A DNA stretch of 64,000 nucleotides from CAVDRM01 sp963611355 (GTDB lineage Bacteria; Bacillota; Clostridia; Christensenellales; Aristaeellaceae), in NCBI GenBank assembly GCA_963611355.1, contig CAVDRM010000002.1, positions 120,539 through 184,538 of the forward strand. The letters are read 5' to 3'. Positions 9,161-17,087 of the stretch are shown here, piece after piece. The notes under the pieces were generated by a model. It was not told where the DNA came from. It was given only the letters and a program-made list of their open reading frames with translations, and did not search any database. A program made the translations under genes and the position numbers. Every line of letters starts with the position of its first letter. The first letter of the stretch is position 1.

Positions 9161-9691
9161 TTATTCCTTAATCGTATTCCGGAGCAGAGACCAGCACAGC
9201 ACCTCGTCGCTTTCCGCGTCGAAGCTGAAGAGGAGCATTTCGCCGGTATCCTCCAGCGAGCAGATCATCTGGTCATAGTCGAGGGTGTAGTTGCTGTCGC
9301 CGTACAGCTCGGCGACCTCGTCCAGCGTCATGCCCACGCAGGCGCCGCGGACGGTGGTGATTTCGTCGGTCAGCACCATAATCATTTCGATTTCATCCGC
9401 GCCGTCTTCGCCGCAGGGGTAGGTGATGATGTCCAGCACGTCGTTGGAATATTCCTTTTCCGTGCCGTCAAAATAGACGCTTTCGTATTCATACTTGGTC
9501 ATGGTCTCGCCGTACTTGGCTTCCACGGCGGCGAGCAGGGCGGCGGGGTCGGTGCCCAGACGGTAGGAAACGCCCTCAAAGACAAACGTCAGGTCCTCTT
9601 CGCTCAGCGCGGGAGCGGTGGTCAGGGTATCGGCCACGGCAAACAGCGGCAGCAGGCAAAGCGCCAGCAGCAGGCAAAGCATCTTTTTCAT
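9161..9691 (-). CDS. Secreted protein of unknown function
   Basis: A 176-residue protein with a clear signal peptide (MKKMLCLLLALCLLPLFAVA, likely cleaved before DTLTT). The mature part is acidic. It contains a segment GACVGMTLDEVAELYGDSNY, like the 'GMTxxEVxxxYG' turn found in small secreted modules that read a constant followed by a threshold. A related style appears in the secreted protein at 17088-18251. The start at 9691 is fixed by the signal peptide; the frame extends further upstream without one. No enzyme motif is visible. Confidence 0.75.
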   Translation of the reverse strand: MKKMLCLLLALCLLPLFAVADTLTTAPALSEEDLTFVFEGVSYRLGTDPAALLAAVEAKYGETMTKYEYESVYFDGTEKEYSNDVLDIITYPCGEDGADEIEMIMVLTDEITTVRGACVGMTLDEVAELYGDSNYTLDYDQMICSLEDTGEMLLFSFDAESDEVLCWSLLRNTIKE

Positions 9692-9825
9692 CGGGATGCA
9701 CCATCCTTTCGTGTCGGAAAGCGAACATTCATCGTATGCTGTGTTGGAGGCTTCGGGACGCATTCCGTGTGCGCGGCACGCCTCAAGCCCCGTGTTTTCG
9801 GCAGGCATCGGCTGCCCACACCCGC

Positions 9826-9855
9826 ATTATAGCACGAAAAAGAACCAATTATCAA
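9826..9855 (-). promoter_or_regulatory. Promoter of the secreted-protein operon
   Basis: On the minus strand, TTGATA (9850-9855) and a perfect TATAAT (9826-9831) are 18 bp apart, the latter preceded by an extended TGC. This predicts a leader of about 130 nt before the start at 9691. Confidence 0.7.
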
Positions 9856-9872
9856 GAGAAGATGAAAAGTAT

Positions 9873-11108
9873 TTACAAATTATTACGATTTTGCTTCAAT
9901 AGTGTGGAATAATCGCCGCACAGGTCGCGCTCCGCCTGCCTTTTCAGCGCCGCCTCATGGTTTTCAAGCTCCCCCGCCATGACGCGGGCAAGGAGGCTGT
10001 TCAGCTCCCGCCCGATGCTTTCGCCGGCATAGCCCAGCCGCAGCAGGTCATCGCCGTGCAGGTGAAGCCCCTTCAGCGTGTAGCAGAGCCCCTCGTCCAG
10101 CACCCGCTTTTTTTCCGCACGCAGGGGCTGAACGGCCTGGCCGTCCGCTTCAAGCAGCGTCATGAGGTCGTCAAAGAGCGCAGTATCCAGCGTGTGGAGC
10201 AAAGGGAGCACGGAGGAAGGCTCAGGCGGCGCGTCCATGCTTGAAAGCAGCAGCGGCACGTCTCGGATGAGCGCCCCGGACAGCTTCAGCCCCCGCAGCA
10301 CGTTTTCGGCGGTTTCGGGCGCTTCGTCCGTCAAAAGCGCCGCCCATGTCAGGCGCTGCGTCCGCCTGTCAAGGCGTTCCAGGACGGACAGCGCCCGCTC
10401 GGAAGGCGCGTTCAAGGACATTTCCGGCACGGCGGCGCGCAGGACGTCGGCATATTCCCGCAGAACGTGCGCCGAATATCTGCCCGCCAACAGCCCGGTC
10501 AGCTCGGCGGCGATGCGCTCGCGGCTGACAGGCGCCGTCCTTTCCCTCAGCCGGTGCAGGGTAAGCGCCGTCTCAGGCTCTATGCGAAAGCCCAGACAGG
10601 CCGCAAAGCGCAGCGCCCGCAGGATGCGCAGCGCGTCCTCGGTCAGGCGCTTTTCCGGCTCGCCCACGCAGCGGATGATTCCGGCATTGCAGTCCGCCTG
10701 CCCGCCGAAGGGGTCGACCAGCCCCTCCTGCCTTCGCCATGCCATCGCGTTGACGGTGAAGTCGCGGCGGCTCAGGTCGGCGCGGATGTCGCGGGTGAAG
10801 CGCACCCCGTTCGGATGCCGCCCGTCCGCATATTCGCCGTCCACGCGGAAGGCGGTGATTTCCACAACGGTATCTTTGGAAAGGATGACCGCCACCGTGC
10901 CGTGCTTTTCGCCCGATAAAATGAGCGGATATTCGGCGAACACGGCCTTGATTTCGTCGGGTCTTGCCGCAGTGGTTACATCATAATCGTGCGGAGGGAT
11001 GCCGAGAAGGTCGTCACGGACGCAGCCGCCGACCAGATAAGCGGGAAAACCGGCGCTTTCCAGCCTGTCCATGACCAGAATCACGGGCTTCGGAACGGAA
11101 AAAAACAT
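9873..11108 (-). CDS. cca: CCA-adding tRNA nucleotidyltransferase
   Basis: A class II nucleotidyltransferase that builds or repairs the 3' CCA of tRNAs. The head has the nucleotidyl-transfer core LVGGCVRDDLLG followed by HDYDVTT, and the RRDFTVNAMAW motif near residue 110. The neck and tail are helical, and no HD phosphohydrolase motif is obvious. ATG at 11108 is preceded by GGAGGG at 7 nt spacing and gives 411 residues, normal for the family. The frame extends to 11372 but without a ribosome site, and through the promoter. The gene is divergent from the cysteine-cluster gene at 11356, with overlapping promoters. Confidence 0.94.
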   Translation of the reverse strand: MFFSVPKPVILVMDRLESAGFPAYLVGGCVRDDLLGIPPHDYDVTTAARPDEIKAVFAEYPLILSGEKHGTVAVILSKDTVVEITAFRVDGEYADGRHPNGVRFTRDIRADLSRRDFTVNAMAWRRQEGLVDPFGGQADCNAGIIRCVGEPEKRLTEDALRILRALRFAACLGFRIEPETALTLHRLRERTAPVSRERIAAELTGLLAGRYSAHVLREYADVLRAAVPEMSLNAPSERALSVLERLDRRTQRLTWAALLTDEAPETAENVLRGLKLSGALIRDVPLLLSSMDAPPEPSSVLPLLHTLDTALFDDLMTLLEADGQAVQPLRAEKKRVLDEGLCYTLKGLHLHGDDLLRLGYAGESIGRELNSLLARVMAGELENHEAALKRQAERDLCGDYSTLLKQNRNNL

Positions 11109-11121
11109 CAAAAATCCCTCC

Positions 11122-11138
11122 GTTTGTATCATACAAAC
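11122..11138. repeat. 17-bp palindrome over the cca -10 element
   Basis: Eight-base arms (GTTTGTAT and ATACAAAC) flank a single C. The palindrome contains the minus-strand TATGAT box and lies just upstream of the cca ribosome site, a position suited to a repressor operator. No regulator is identified. Confidence 0.5.
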
Positions 11139-11156
11139 TGCATCGGCTCTTGTCAA
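11128..11156 (-). promoter_or_regulatory. Promoter of cca
   Basis: On the minus strand, perfect TTGACA (11151-11156) and TATGAT (11128-11133) are 17 bp apart. Transcription would start near 11121, giving a very short leader. Its -35 overlaps that of the opposite promoter. Confidence 0.75.
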
Positions 11157-11178
11157 GCGCCATGTAACATGGTATAAT
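11150..11178 (+). promoter_or_regulatory. Promoter of the cysteine-cluster gene
   Basis: TTGTCA (11150-11155) and an extended TATAAT (TGG before 11173-11178) are 17 bp apart. It predicts a leader of about 170 nt before the start at 11356. The -35 shares six of its seven bases with the cca -35 on the other strand. Confidence 0.75.
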
Positions 11179-11355
11179 AAGCAGTATAAAAGCTTGCGGA
11201 TGTCGGCGCGGCGGCGGAGTCCGTTAAACCTGCGTACATCCCGGGGGACGCAGCCCGTTCCCGCCGAAGGCGATATGGATATTTTCAGCTTTTCTTCCCG
11301 CGTGGGAAAAAACAGGCGTATTTTTGCTTTACGGAAAAAGCCGAGGGGAGTTTGC

Positions 11356-11853
11356 ATGGACGCGCATGACACGCTGCTTTGCGCACGGGAGATACTGAGC
11401 GATATGACGCCCCTGAAAACGGACTGCGGGCGCGGCTGCGGCCATGCCTGCTGCGAGGCGGACGAGGACGGGCAGGGCGGGATGCTCCTGTTCCCGACCG
11501 AGGACAGGCTCTATGCCCCCCTGCCGGACGGCTTTTGCATCACGCGGGACAAGCTGCTGCCGTCCGTCCTGCTCATCACCTGCGAAGGGCACTGCGAGCG
11601 CGCCCTGCGCCCGCTTTCGTGTATGCTCTTTCCGCTCCTGCCCAAGGAAAAGGACGGGCGCGTGCGGGCCGTTCGGGACGGCCGTGCCTGGTCTGTCTGC
11701 CCGCTGATGGATTCCGGCCTGTCGGGGCTTGACCCTGCCTTTGTGACGGCCGTCCGAAAGGCGGGCGAAATCCTCTATGAATGCCCCGTACACCGAATGT
11801 TTTTGGACAATCTGCATCGGCTGATTGCTTCGTTCCGGACAGGCAGCCTGTGA
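11356..11853 (+). CDS. YkgJ-type zinc/iron-chelating cysteine-cluster protein
   Basis: A 165-residue protein with a cysteine cluster near its N-terminus (CGRGCGHACCEAD, residues about 25-37), a later CEGHCERALRPLSCMLFPLL segment, and a C-terminal CPLM...CPVH. The order of cysteine cluster then RPLxCxxFPL is the signature of the YkgJ/COG0727 family, thought to bind Zn or an Fe-S centre; its role is unclear. ATG at 11356 follows GAGGGGAG. Upstream in-frame ATGs would give an extension without family resemblance. A DNA methyltransferase gene follows 84 bp downstream on the same strand. Confidence 0.8.
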   Translation: MDAHDTLLCAREILSDMTPLKTDCGRGCGHACCEADEDGQGGMLLFPTEDRLYAPLPDGFCITRDKLLPSVLLITCEGHCERALRPLSCMLFPLLPKEKDGRVRAVRDGRAWSVCPLMDSGLSGLDPAFVTAVRKAGEILYECPVHRMFLDNLHRLIASFRTGSL

Positions 11854-11937
11854 CGCACCGACAAACCGCCGGGCGCAAGGCGATACGATCATATCCCCGC
11901 TTCATCTGATACAAAGCGGCCGAAGGGAGAGAAAGCT

Positions 11938-13161
11938 GTGTGGCGTCAGATACCCTGCCCTGTGGAGATGCGCGAAAACGCGCTGGGTGAGCTTCGGCTG
12001 GCGGACGCCGTTAAGGACCCGCTGGAGGAGTATATCGGGCAGGCGCAGTGCGTGTACATCGACCCGCCCTTTTTCACGGGCGAAGCCTTTGTCATGCGCC
12101 AGCGCATCGGCGAGGCAGGCTGGAAAAACGGCTCGCCCGCCGTCTCCCTGACCGCGTACAGCGACGTTTACGAGAGCAGGGACGCCTATCTTGCCTTTCT
12201 CCGCGCCCTCATTCAGAAGGCGCACACCCTTCTTCGGGACACGGGCGCCATGTTCCTGCATCTGGACACGCGCATGGACGCCTACGCCCGCCTGCTTCTG
12301 GACGAGATTTTCGGCGAAAAGAACTTCGTCAATCAGATCATCTGGGCGTATCAGTCCGGCGGGCGCTCGGTCAGGCGCTTTTCCCGCAAGCACGACCTGA
12401 TTTTCTTCTATCAGAAGTCCCGCCGCCTTGCGTTTGATTTGAGCGAGGTCCCCATCCCGCGGGAGGGCAACCGGCAGAACCATATGCGCCGCACCGTGGA
12501 CGGGGAAGGCCGCGCCTGCCGCACCATCCGCTCCGGCGGGAAGACCTACGTGTACTACGACGACGATCCCGTGTATCCGGGCGATGTGTGGACGGACTTG
12601 TCGCACCTTCAGCAGAAAGACCCGCAGCGCACGGGCTACGATACGCAAAAGCCGCAGGCGCTCATGGAGCGGATATTAAAGCCCGTCACGAAAGAGGGCG
12701 ATTTAGCGGTCGACCTGTGCTGCGGCTCAGGGACTTTCCCGCTGACCGCCGCCCTGCTCAAGCGCCGCTTTCTGGGCGTGGACAGCGGGAAGCCGGCCGT
12801 CAGCGTGAGCCGCAAGCGCCTGATTGCCGCCAAGATACCTTTTACGCTGAACGCCTGTGCGCCGCTCATTCCCGCGCAGTTAGACGCAGGGCTGTACGGC
12901 GGCATTGCCTTCTGCGACGTCGTCCTGAGGGGGTTTTCCGCCGAAGGGCTGCCGGAGGAAGCGCGGGGCCTGGACGCCGTGGACCAGTGGTCGGTCGGCG
13001 TGCTGCGGGACGGGCGGCTGTATGCGCTGGACGATTCGGTGCGCCTCAAGCAGAGCCCGGCGCTCCTGTCCACCCTGCAAATCCCCTTCATCTCCGGCAC
13101 ACCCGCCGTCAGCGTGACGGATGTGCTGGGCAACCGGTACTGCTTTGTGTATGAAAGCTGA
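11938..13161 (+). CDS. Site-specific DNA methyltransferase, beta class (N6-adenine or N4-cytosine)
   Basis: A 407-residue amino-methyltransferase. Motif IV YIDPPFF lies near residue 40 and the SAM-binding motif VDLCCGSGTF near residue 259, preceded by TQKPQALMERILKP (motif X). This IV-X-I order defines the beta class, as in type III Mod subunits. The last 110 residues have no clear motif and may help recognise DNA. The GTG start at 11938 follows AAGGGAGAG. No restriction endonuclease or specificity subunit is adjacent: neighbours are the cysteine-cluster gene and a GGDEF gene. It therefore looks like a solitary methyltransferase. Target sequence unknown. Confidence 0.87.
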   Translation: MWRQIPCPVEMRENALGELRLADAVKDPLEEYIGQAQCVYIDPPFFTGEAFVMRQRIGEAGWKNGSPAVSLTAYSDVYESRDAYLAFLRALIQKAHTLLRDTGAMFLHLDTRMDAYARLLLDEIFGEKNFVNQIIWAYQSGGRSVRRFSRKHDLIFFYQKSRRLAFDLSEVPIPREGNRQNHMRRTVDGEGRACRTIRSGGKTYVYYDDDPVYPGDVWTDLSHLQQKDPQRTGYDTQKPQALMERILKPVTKEGDLAVDLCCGSGTFPLTAALLKRRFLGVDSGKPAVSVSRKRLIAAKIPFTLNACAPLIPAQLDAGLYGGIAFCDVVLRGFSAEGLPEEARGLDAVDQWSVGVLRDGRLYALDDSVRLKQSPALLSTLQIPFISGTPAVSVTDVLGNRYCFVYES

Positions 13162-13212
13162 GCCTGTCCACAACGGCCGACGGAATGTTGCCGATGATGC
13201 ATGATTGTACCC

Positions 13213-13241
13213 TTGCTATATGAGGCGGCAGGGTGTATAAT
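13213..13241 (+). promoter_or_regulatory. Promoter of the GGDEF gene
   Basis: TTGCTA (13213-13218) and perfect TATAAT (13236-13241) are 17 bp apart. The predicted start is about 40 nt before the ATG at 13290. Confidence 0.75.
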
Positions 13242-13289
13242 GATTTAACGCACCGCAGCGCGGAGATTGGAAGGAGAGGAGAGCGGCGC

Positions 13290-14564
13290 ATGTACAGCTT
13301 TGTTTACATGGAGCAGAATCTTTTTGCCGTCGCAGTGCTGGCCGTTCTGCTCTCGAATCTGCGCAAAAACGGCGGCATGATGCGGGACGAGGTGCTGTTC
13401 CGCCGTCTGGTCGCCTCGGTCATGATGGTGCTTATCGTGGACGGCTTTGCGTGGGTGCTTGAGGGGAGGACGTTCCCCGGCGCGCACCTTCTGCTGGTTA
13501 TCTTAAACACCGTGTATTTTTTCCTGAGCGGGCTCATTTCCTTTATCTGGGCGCAGTATATTGACTGCCGTCTGTTCCCGCGGGACAAGAACTGGCGAAG
13601 ACGCCGGTACTTTTACATGGTGCCCTATGTGTTTTTGTCCATGGTCGCCCTCTTGACCCCCTTCACGGGCTGGGTCTTCACCGTGGACTCCGCCAACATC
13701 TATCACCGCGGCGGCACGATGTTCTATGTCCATACCCTGCTCTCCGGCTTCAGCGCGGTGTTTGCCGCCTCCCGCGCCCTGTGGATGATACGCAGGGACT
13801 TTTCGCGCCTGCGCAAGAACGAGACGGTGCTGATTTCCATGCTGTCCCTTCTGTCTTTTTTCAGCGGGCTGGTGCAGCTGGACAATAAGGACTACCCCCT
13901 GATTTGGATTGTGACGACCGTTTCCCTGCTCATCGTCTTTGTCCGTCTGCAGAACCGGCAGATTACTTTGGATACTTTGACGAGCATCAACAACCGCCGA
14001 ACGCTTGACCGCTATCTGGAGACCGCGTTCATCAACCTCAAAAAGGGCGATGCGCTGTATCTCATCATCATCGATATCGACGATTTCAAGTCCATCAACG
14101 ATACCTTCGGCCATGCCGTCGGCGACGCCGCCATCATCCAGTCGGCGGAAATCTTAAAGCGCGTCTGCGGGCGCGGCGGGTATTTCCTGGCGCGCTACGG
14201 CGGCGATGAGTTTGTCGTGGCCGCCGTCCGCCGCCACGGGAGCGGCATGAACGACGTGATAGAGCAGGTCAACAGCGAGGTCGCCCTGAGCAATGCTTCG
14301 TCCGACCAGCCCTACAAGCTCTCCTTCAGCATGGGTCACGCCCATCTGCACGAGGGAGACCCCCGCGGCGTGGAGGGGCTCATCCGTGCGGCCGACCGCT
14401 GGATGTACACCAAAAAGCGCTCCGGCAAGCGCGCCGCCGCCGAAAAAGCGAAAGCCGGCGAGAATACCGCCGAGGAAACGGCGGACGGGAGCGCCGATGC
14501 GGGCTGCGCCCGCTGCCAAAGCCCGACCTGCCCGTGCGAAGCGCGGAAGGACGGAAAGGAATAA
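13290..14564 (+). CDS. Membrane-bound GGDEF diguanylate cyclase
   Basis: A 424-residue protein with several N-terminal transmembrane helices (about 5-210) and a cytoplasmic GGDEF domain that would make cyclic di-GMP. DIDDFKSINDTFGHAVGD and RYGGDEFVVA are intact, so the active site looks functional. The product-inhibition I-site expected as RxxD just before the signature reads RGGY, so feedback binding is probably lost. The domain is followed by an Ala/Glu-rich tail ending in four closely spaced cysteines (CARCQSPTCPC), which could bind metal. ATG at 13290 follows AAGGAGAGGAG. The ligand sensed by the membrane part is unknown. Confidence 0.92.
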   Translation: MYSFVYMEQNLFAVAVLAVLLSNLRKNGGMMRDEVLFRRLVASVMMVLIVDGFAWVLEGRTFPGAHLLLVILNTVYFFLSGLISFIWAQYIDCRLFPRDKNWRRRRYFYMVPYVFLSMVALLTPFTGWVFTVDSANIYHRGGTMFYVHTLLSGFSAVFAASRALWMIRRDFSRLRKNETVLISMLSLLSFFSGLVQLDNKDYPLIWIVTTVSLLIVFVRLQNRQITLDTLTSINNRRTLDRYLETAFINLKKGDALYLIIIDIDDFKSINDTFGHAVGDAAIIQSAEILKRVCGRGGYFLARYGGDEFVVAAVRRHGSGMNDVIEQVNSEVALSNASSDQPYKLSFSMGHAHLHEGDPRGVEGLIRAADRWMYTKKRSGKRAAAEKAKAGENTAEETADGSADAGCARCQSPTCPCEARKDGKE

Positions 14565-14575
14565 GAGAAAGACAG

Positions 14576-14616
14576 ACGGGAGACCTTTCCTTTTGCAATA
14601 AGGAAAGGTCTCCCGT
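14576..14616. terminator. Perfect 17-bp hairpin between convergent genes
   Basis: The stem pairs 14576-14592 with 14600-14616 around a 7-nt loop. It lies just after the GGDEF gene and faces trxA. The plus side lacks a T run; the minus side has a pyrimidine-rich CTGTCTTTCTCTT. It probably serves both directions. Confidence 0.7.
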
Positions 14617-14750
14617 GCCTTCTATAAAGGAAAAGGTTGATACGCAAAGGAAGAATGGAAGCAAAGAAGCAGCGTCTGTGCGCGGCGGGCAACAAGGGGG
14701 CGATGGCATTCCGAAAATGCATGTTCTCCCCTGCCGCCCGAGTCGTTGCC

Positions 14751-15065
14751 TTATACGCGCAGGAAGTCCAGCAGCGCTTCCTTGTCCTGCGCGCCGACGG
14801 TGCGGCGCTGCTCCTGTCCGTTTTCAAAGACGATGAGCGTCGGGATGCTGCTGACGCGGTAGCGGGCGGCCAGCTCCCCCTGTTCGTCCACGTTGACCTT
14901 GCCCACATACGCCTTTCCATCGGTCTCCTCGGCGATTTCCTCGACGACGGGCGCAATCATGCGGCAGGGCATGCACCATGTCGCCCAGAAATCCACCAGC
15001 ACGGGCTTATCGGCCTTCAAAACCTTCTCCTCAAAATTATCAGCCGTCAATGTCATTTCACGCAT
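14751..15065 (-). CDS. trxA: Thioredoxin
   Basis: A 104-residue thioredoxin, a general cytosolic disulfide reductase. The active site is WATWCMPCRM, so the canonical WCGPC has Met for Gly, which in other thioredoxin-fold proteins shifts redox potential. The cis-Pro loop VSSIPTLIVF is present. ATG at 15065 follows AAAGGAG at 8 nt; a GTG at 15074 lies too close to that site. It sits directly downstream of the rseC-like gene, whose stop is only 5 bp before this start, so they form a two-gene operon. No thioredoxin reductase is in the window. Confidence 0.94.
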   Translation of the reverse strand: MREMTLTADNFEEKVLKADKPVLVDFWATWCMPCRMIAPVVEEIAEETDGKAYVGKVNVDEQGELAARYRVSSIPTLIVFENGQEQRRTVGAQDKEALLDFLRV

Positions 15066-15070
15066 TGGCT

Positions 15071-15514
15071 TCACTCCTTTTCTTTATGCGAAACGGAATT
15101 TCCGTCCGTCTGCTTTTTTTCTTCTTCCCGGACGGCAATGATGCGCGGCTTCCACGCATTGCGGCGGCCGAGGCGCCTGTCCGCCAGATGCAGCCCGCCC
15201 CACGCAAGGAAGAGCCCGATGAGGCCGCCCGCTGCTGCCGCGGCGTCTGTCTTCAACAGGGTCTGCCCCAGGAAAACGCCCGCCATCAGCCCCAGCAGGG
15301 GGATGACATAGGCAAGCGCGGACGCCTTCACGATGCGTGCGTCCGGCATTTCGACGTCCACCTGAGCGCCGACTGCGGCGTTTCCCTCCAATTCGACCAA
15401 TTCCCTGTGCGCGTGCCCCGTGCAGGCGCCGCATTTTTCGCACATTTCGGGGCGGTCAAAGCAGACTTTGAGCCTGCCGTTTGCCGCCTCCGTCACACGA
15501 CCCGTTCGAATCAT
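15071..15514 (-). CDS. RseC/MucC-family SoxR-reducing-system-like membrane protein
   Basis: A 147-residue protein with an N-terminal cysteine motif (CEKCGACTGH, residues about 24-33), then two predicted transmembrane helices (about 65-82 and 88-107) and a basic C-terminus. This layout, with MIRTGRVTEA at the start, matches the RseC/MucC family, members of which act with Rnf-type electron carriers to reduce SoxR. The adjacent thioredoxin suggests a thiol-redox role, which is inference. No rnf genes are present here. ATG at 15514. Confidence 0.85.
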   Translation of the reverse strand: MIRTGRVTEAANGRLKVCFDRPEMCEKCGACTGHAHRELVELEGNAAVGAQVDVEMPDARIVKASALAYVIPLLGLMAGVFLGQTLLKTDAAAAAGGLIGLFLAWGGLHLADRRLGRRNAWKPRIIAVREEEKKQTDGNSVSHKEKE

Positions 15515-15561
15515 CCGTCCATCACACCCTCATGCCGTCCTGCGGATTTGTCCGCATACAA

Positions 15562-15591
15562 ATTATACCACAGAAGCGGGAAATAAAACAA
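15562..15591 (-). promoter_or_regulatory. Promoter of rseC-trxA
   Basis: On the minus strand, an extended TGGTATAAT (-10 at 15562-15567) lies 18 bp from a weak TTGTTT (15586-15591). The extended -10 probably compensates for the poor -35. Confidence 0.55.
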
Positions 15592-15683
15592 GCTTGCAGG
15601 GCGGGGATTCTCTTTGGGACACGGCATGCTTTTCTCCCTGCAAAAATTCGGCGTTCCGCCCCCGCGGGCGCAGCGTCCGCTTC

Positions 15684-15712
15684 TTGTCATAACCCGCAAA
15701 GTATGCTATACT
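15684..15712 (+). promoter_or_regulatory. Promoter of pyrimidine-nucleoside phosphorylase
   Basis: TTGTCA (15684-15689) and TATACT (15707-15712) are 17 bp apart, about 35 bp before the chosen start. Confidence 0.75.
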
Positions 15713-15746
15713 GAGAATGCTGAAAAAGGCAGAAAGGATGCGCTGT

Positions 15747-17075
15747 ATGGACTTTTTGCAGATTATCGAAGACAAGAAGCTGGGACGGGCGCTGTCTGCC
15801 GAGCAGATTCGGGATTTTGCTCTCGGAGCGGCGCGGCGAACGGTGCCGGAATACCAGCTGTCCGCCCTGCTGATGGCGATTCGCTTGAACGGCATGGACG
15901 CCCGCGAAACGACGGACTTGACGATGGCGATGGCGCATTCCGGCGATATGCTGGAGCCGGACGTTGGCGGCATCCCCGTGGACAAGCACTCCACCGGCGG
16001 CGTGGGCGATACCACAACGCTGGTTTTGGCGCCCCTTGTGGCGGCCTGCGGCGGCAAGGTGCTGAAGATGAGCGGGCGCGGGCTGGGACACACGGGCGGC
16101 ACGGTGGATAAAATGGAGGCCATCCCCCACATGAAGACCTCCCTGCCCGAAGAAGAATTTGTGCGCATTGTCCGGGAAATCGGCTGCGCGGTGGTCGGGC
16201 AGAGTGCGGAGCTGGCGCCGGCGGACAAGGAGCTGTACGCCCTCAGGGACGTGACCGGCACGGTGGATTCCATCCCCCTGATTGCCTCCAGCATCCTGTC
16301 CAAGAAGTTCGCCTCCGGTGCGCGCTCCATTGTGCTGGATGTGAAGTTCGGCTCCGGCGCCATCATGGATACGCTGGAAAAGAGCGTGCAGCTTGCGCAG
16401 ACGATGGTATCCATCGGCGCGCACGCGGGGCGGGACGTTATCGCCGTGGTGTCCTCGATGGCCGAGCCTTTGGGTACGCATATCGGCAACGCGCTGGAGG
16501 TCAAGGAAGCAATCGATATTCTGTCCAACCGCGCCGGCGGGGATTTGAAGACCGTCTCCCTCTTTTTAGGGGCGCGGATGCTTGTCGCCTCCCATGTGTG
16601 CGCGACAGCGTATGAGGCCGAGAAAAAGCTGGAGCGGGCGCTTCAATCCGGCGCGGGCCTCAACAAGCTGCGTGAAATGATTGCGCGGCAGGGCGGCGAT
16701 GCGCGGGTCTGCGACGATTTGAGTCTGCTCCCGCAGGCGCCGATCGTGCGCGATATTTTCTTGAATGCGGGCGGCTATGTCACGCAGATGGACACGACGG
16801 CGCTGGGCAATGCGGCGCAGGGCATGGGCGCGGGGCGCAAGAAAAAGGGCGAAACCATCGACCCCGCCGTCGGCTTTGTCATGCGGGTGCGGCTGGGCGA
16901 TTTTGTGCACGCGGGCGATACGCTGGCGACCTTGTACGCCCACAGCGAAGAGAGCGCGGACTGGGCGGAGGCGGGCATCAAGCGCGCCGTGACGCTGAGC
17001 GACGCGCCTGCCGAAAAGCCGCCGCTGATTTATGCGGTGATTACCAAAGACGGCATTGAAAAGCCGGAGATATAA
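15747..17075 (+). CDS. pdp: Pyrimidine-nucleoside (thymidine-type) phosphorylase
   Basis: This enzyme phosphorolyses uridine, thymidine and related nucleosides to base plus (deoxy)ribose-1-phosphate for salvage. The product is 442 residues. The signature SGRGLGHTGGTVDKMEAIP is present near residue 108, with the phosphate-binding DKHSTGGVGDTTTL before it. The two-domain length fits the homodimeric Pdp/DeoA family. ATG at 15747 follows AGAAAGGA at good spacing; ATG at 15738 abuts that site and is less likely. A secreted protein follows 12 bp downstream, so the two may be co-transcribed although unrelated in function. Confidence 0.94.
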   Translation: MDFLQIIEDKKLGRALSAEQIRDFALGAARRTVPEYQLSALLMAIRLNGMDARETTDLTMAMAHSGDMLEPDVGGIPVDKHSTGGVGDTTTLVLAPLVAACGGKVLKMSGRGLGHTGGTVDKMEAIPHMKTSLPEEEFVRIVREIGCAVVGQSAELAPADKELYALRDVTGTVDSIPLIASSILSKKFASGARSIVLDVKFGSGAIMDTLEKSVQLAQTMVSIGAHAGRDVIAVVSSMAEPLGTHIGNALEVKEAIDILSNRAGGDLKTVSLFLGARMLVASHVCATAYEAEKKLERALQSGAGLNKLREMIARQGGDARVCDDLSLLPQAPIVRDIFLNAGGYVTQMDTTALGNAAQGMGAGRKKKGETIDPAVGFVMRVRLGDFVHAGDTLATLYAHSEESADWAEAGIKRAVTLSDAPAEKPPLIYAVITKDGIEKPEI

Positions 17076-17087
17076 GGAGTATTTATC

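Noticed and set aside
15594..15643. Inverted repeat TTGCAGGG...CCCTGCAA between rseC and pdp
   Set aside because: The loop of 34 nt and lack of a T run make it a poor terminator; it may be chance.
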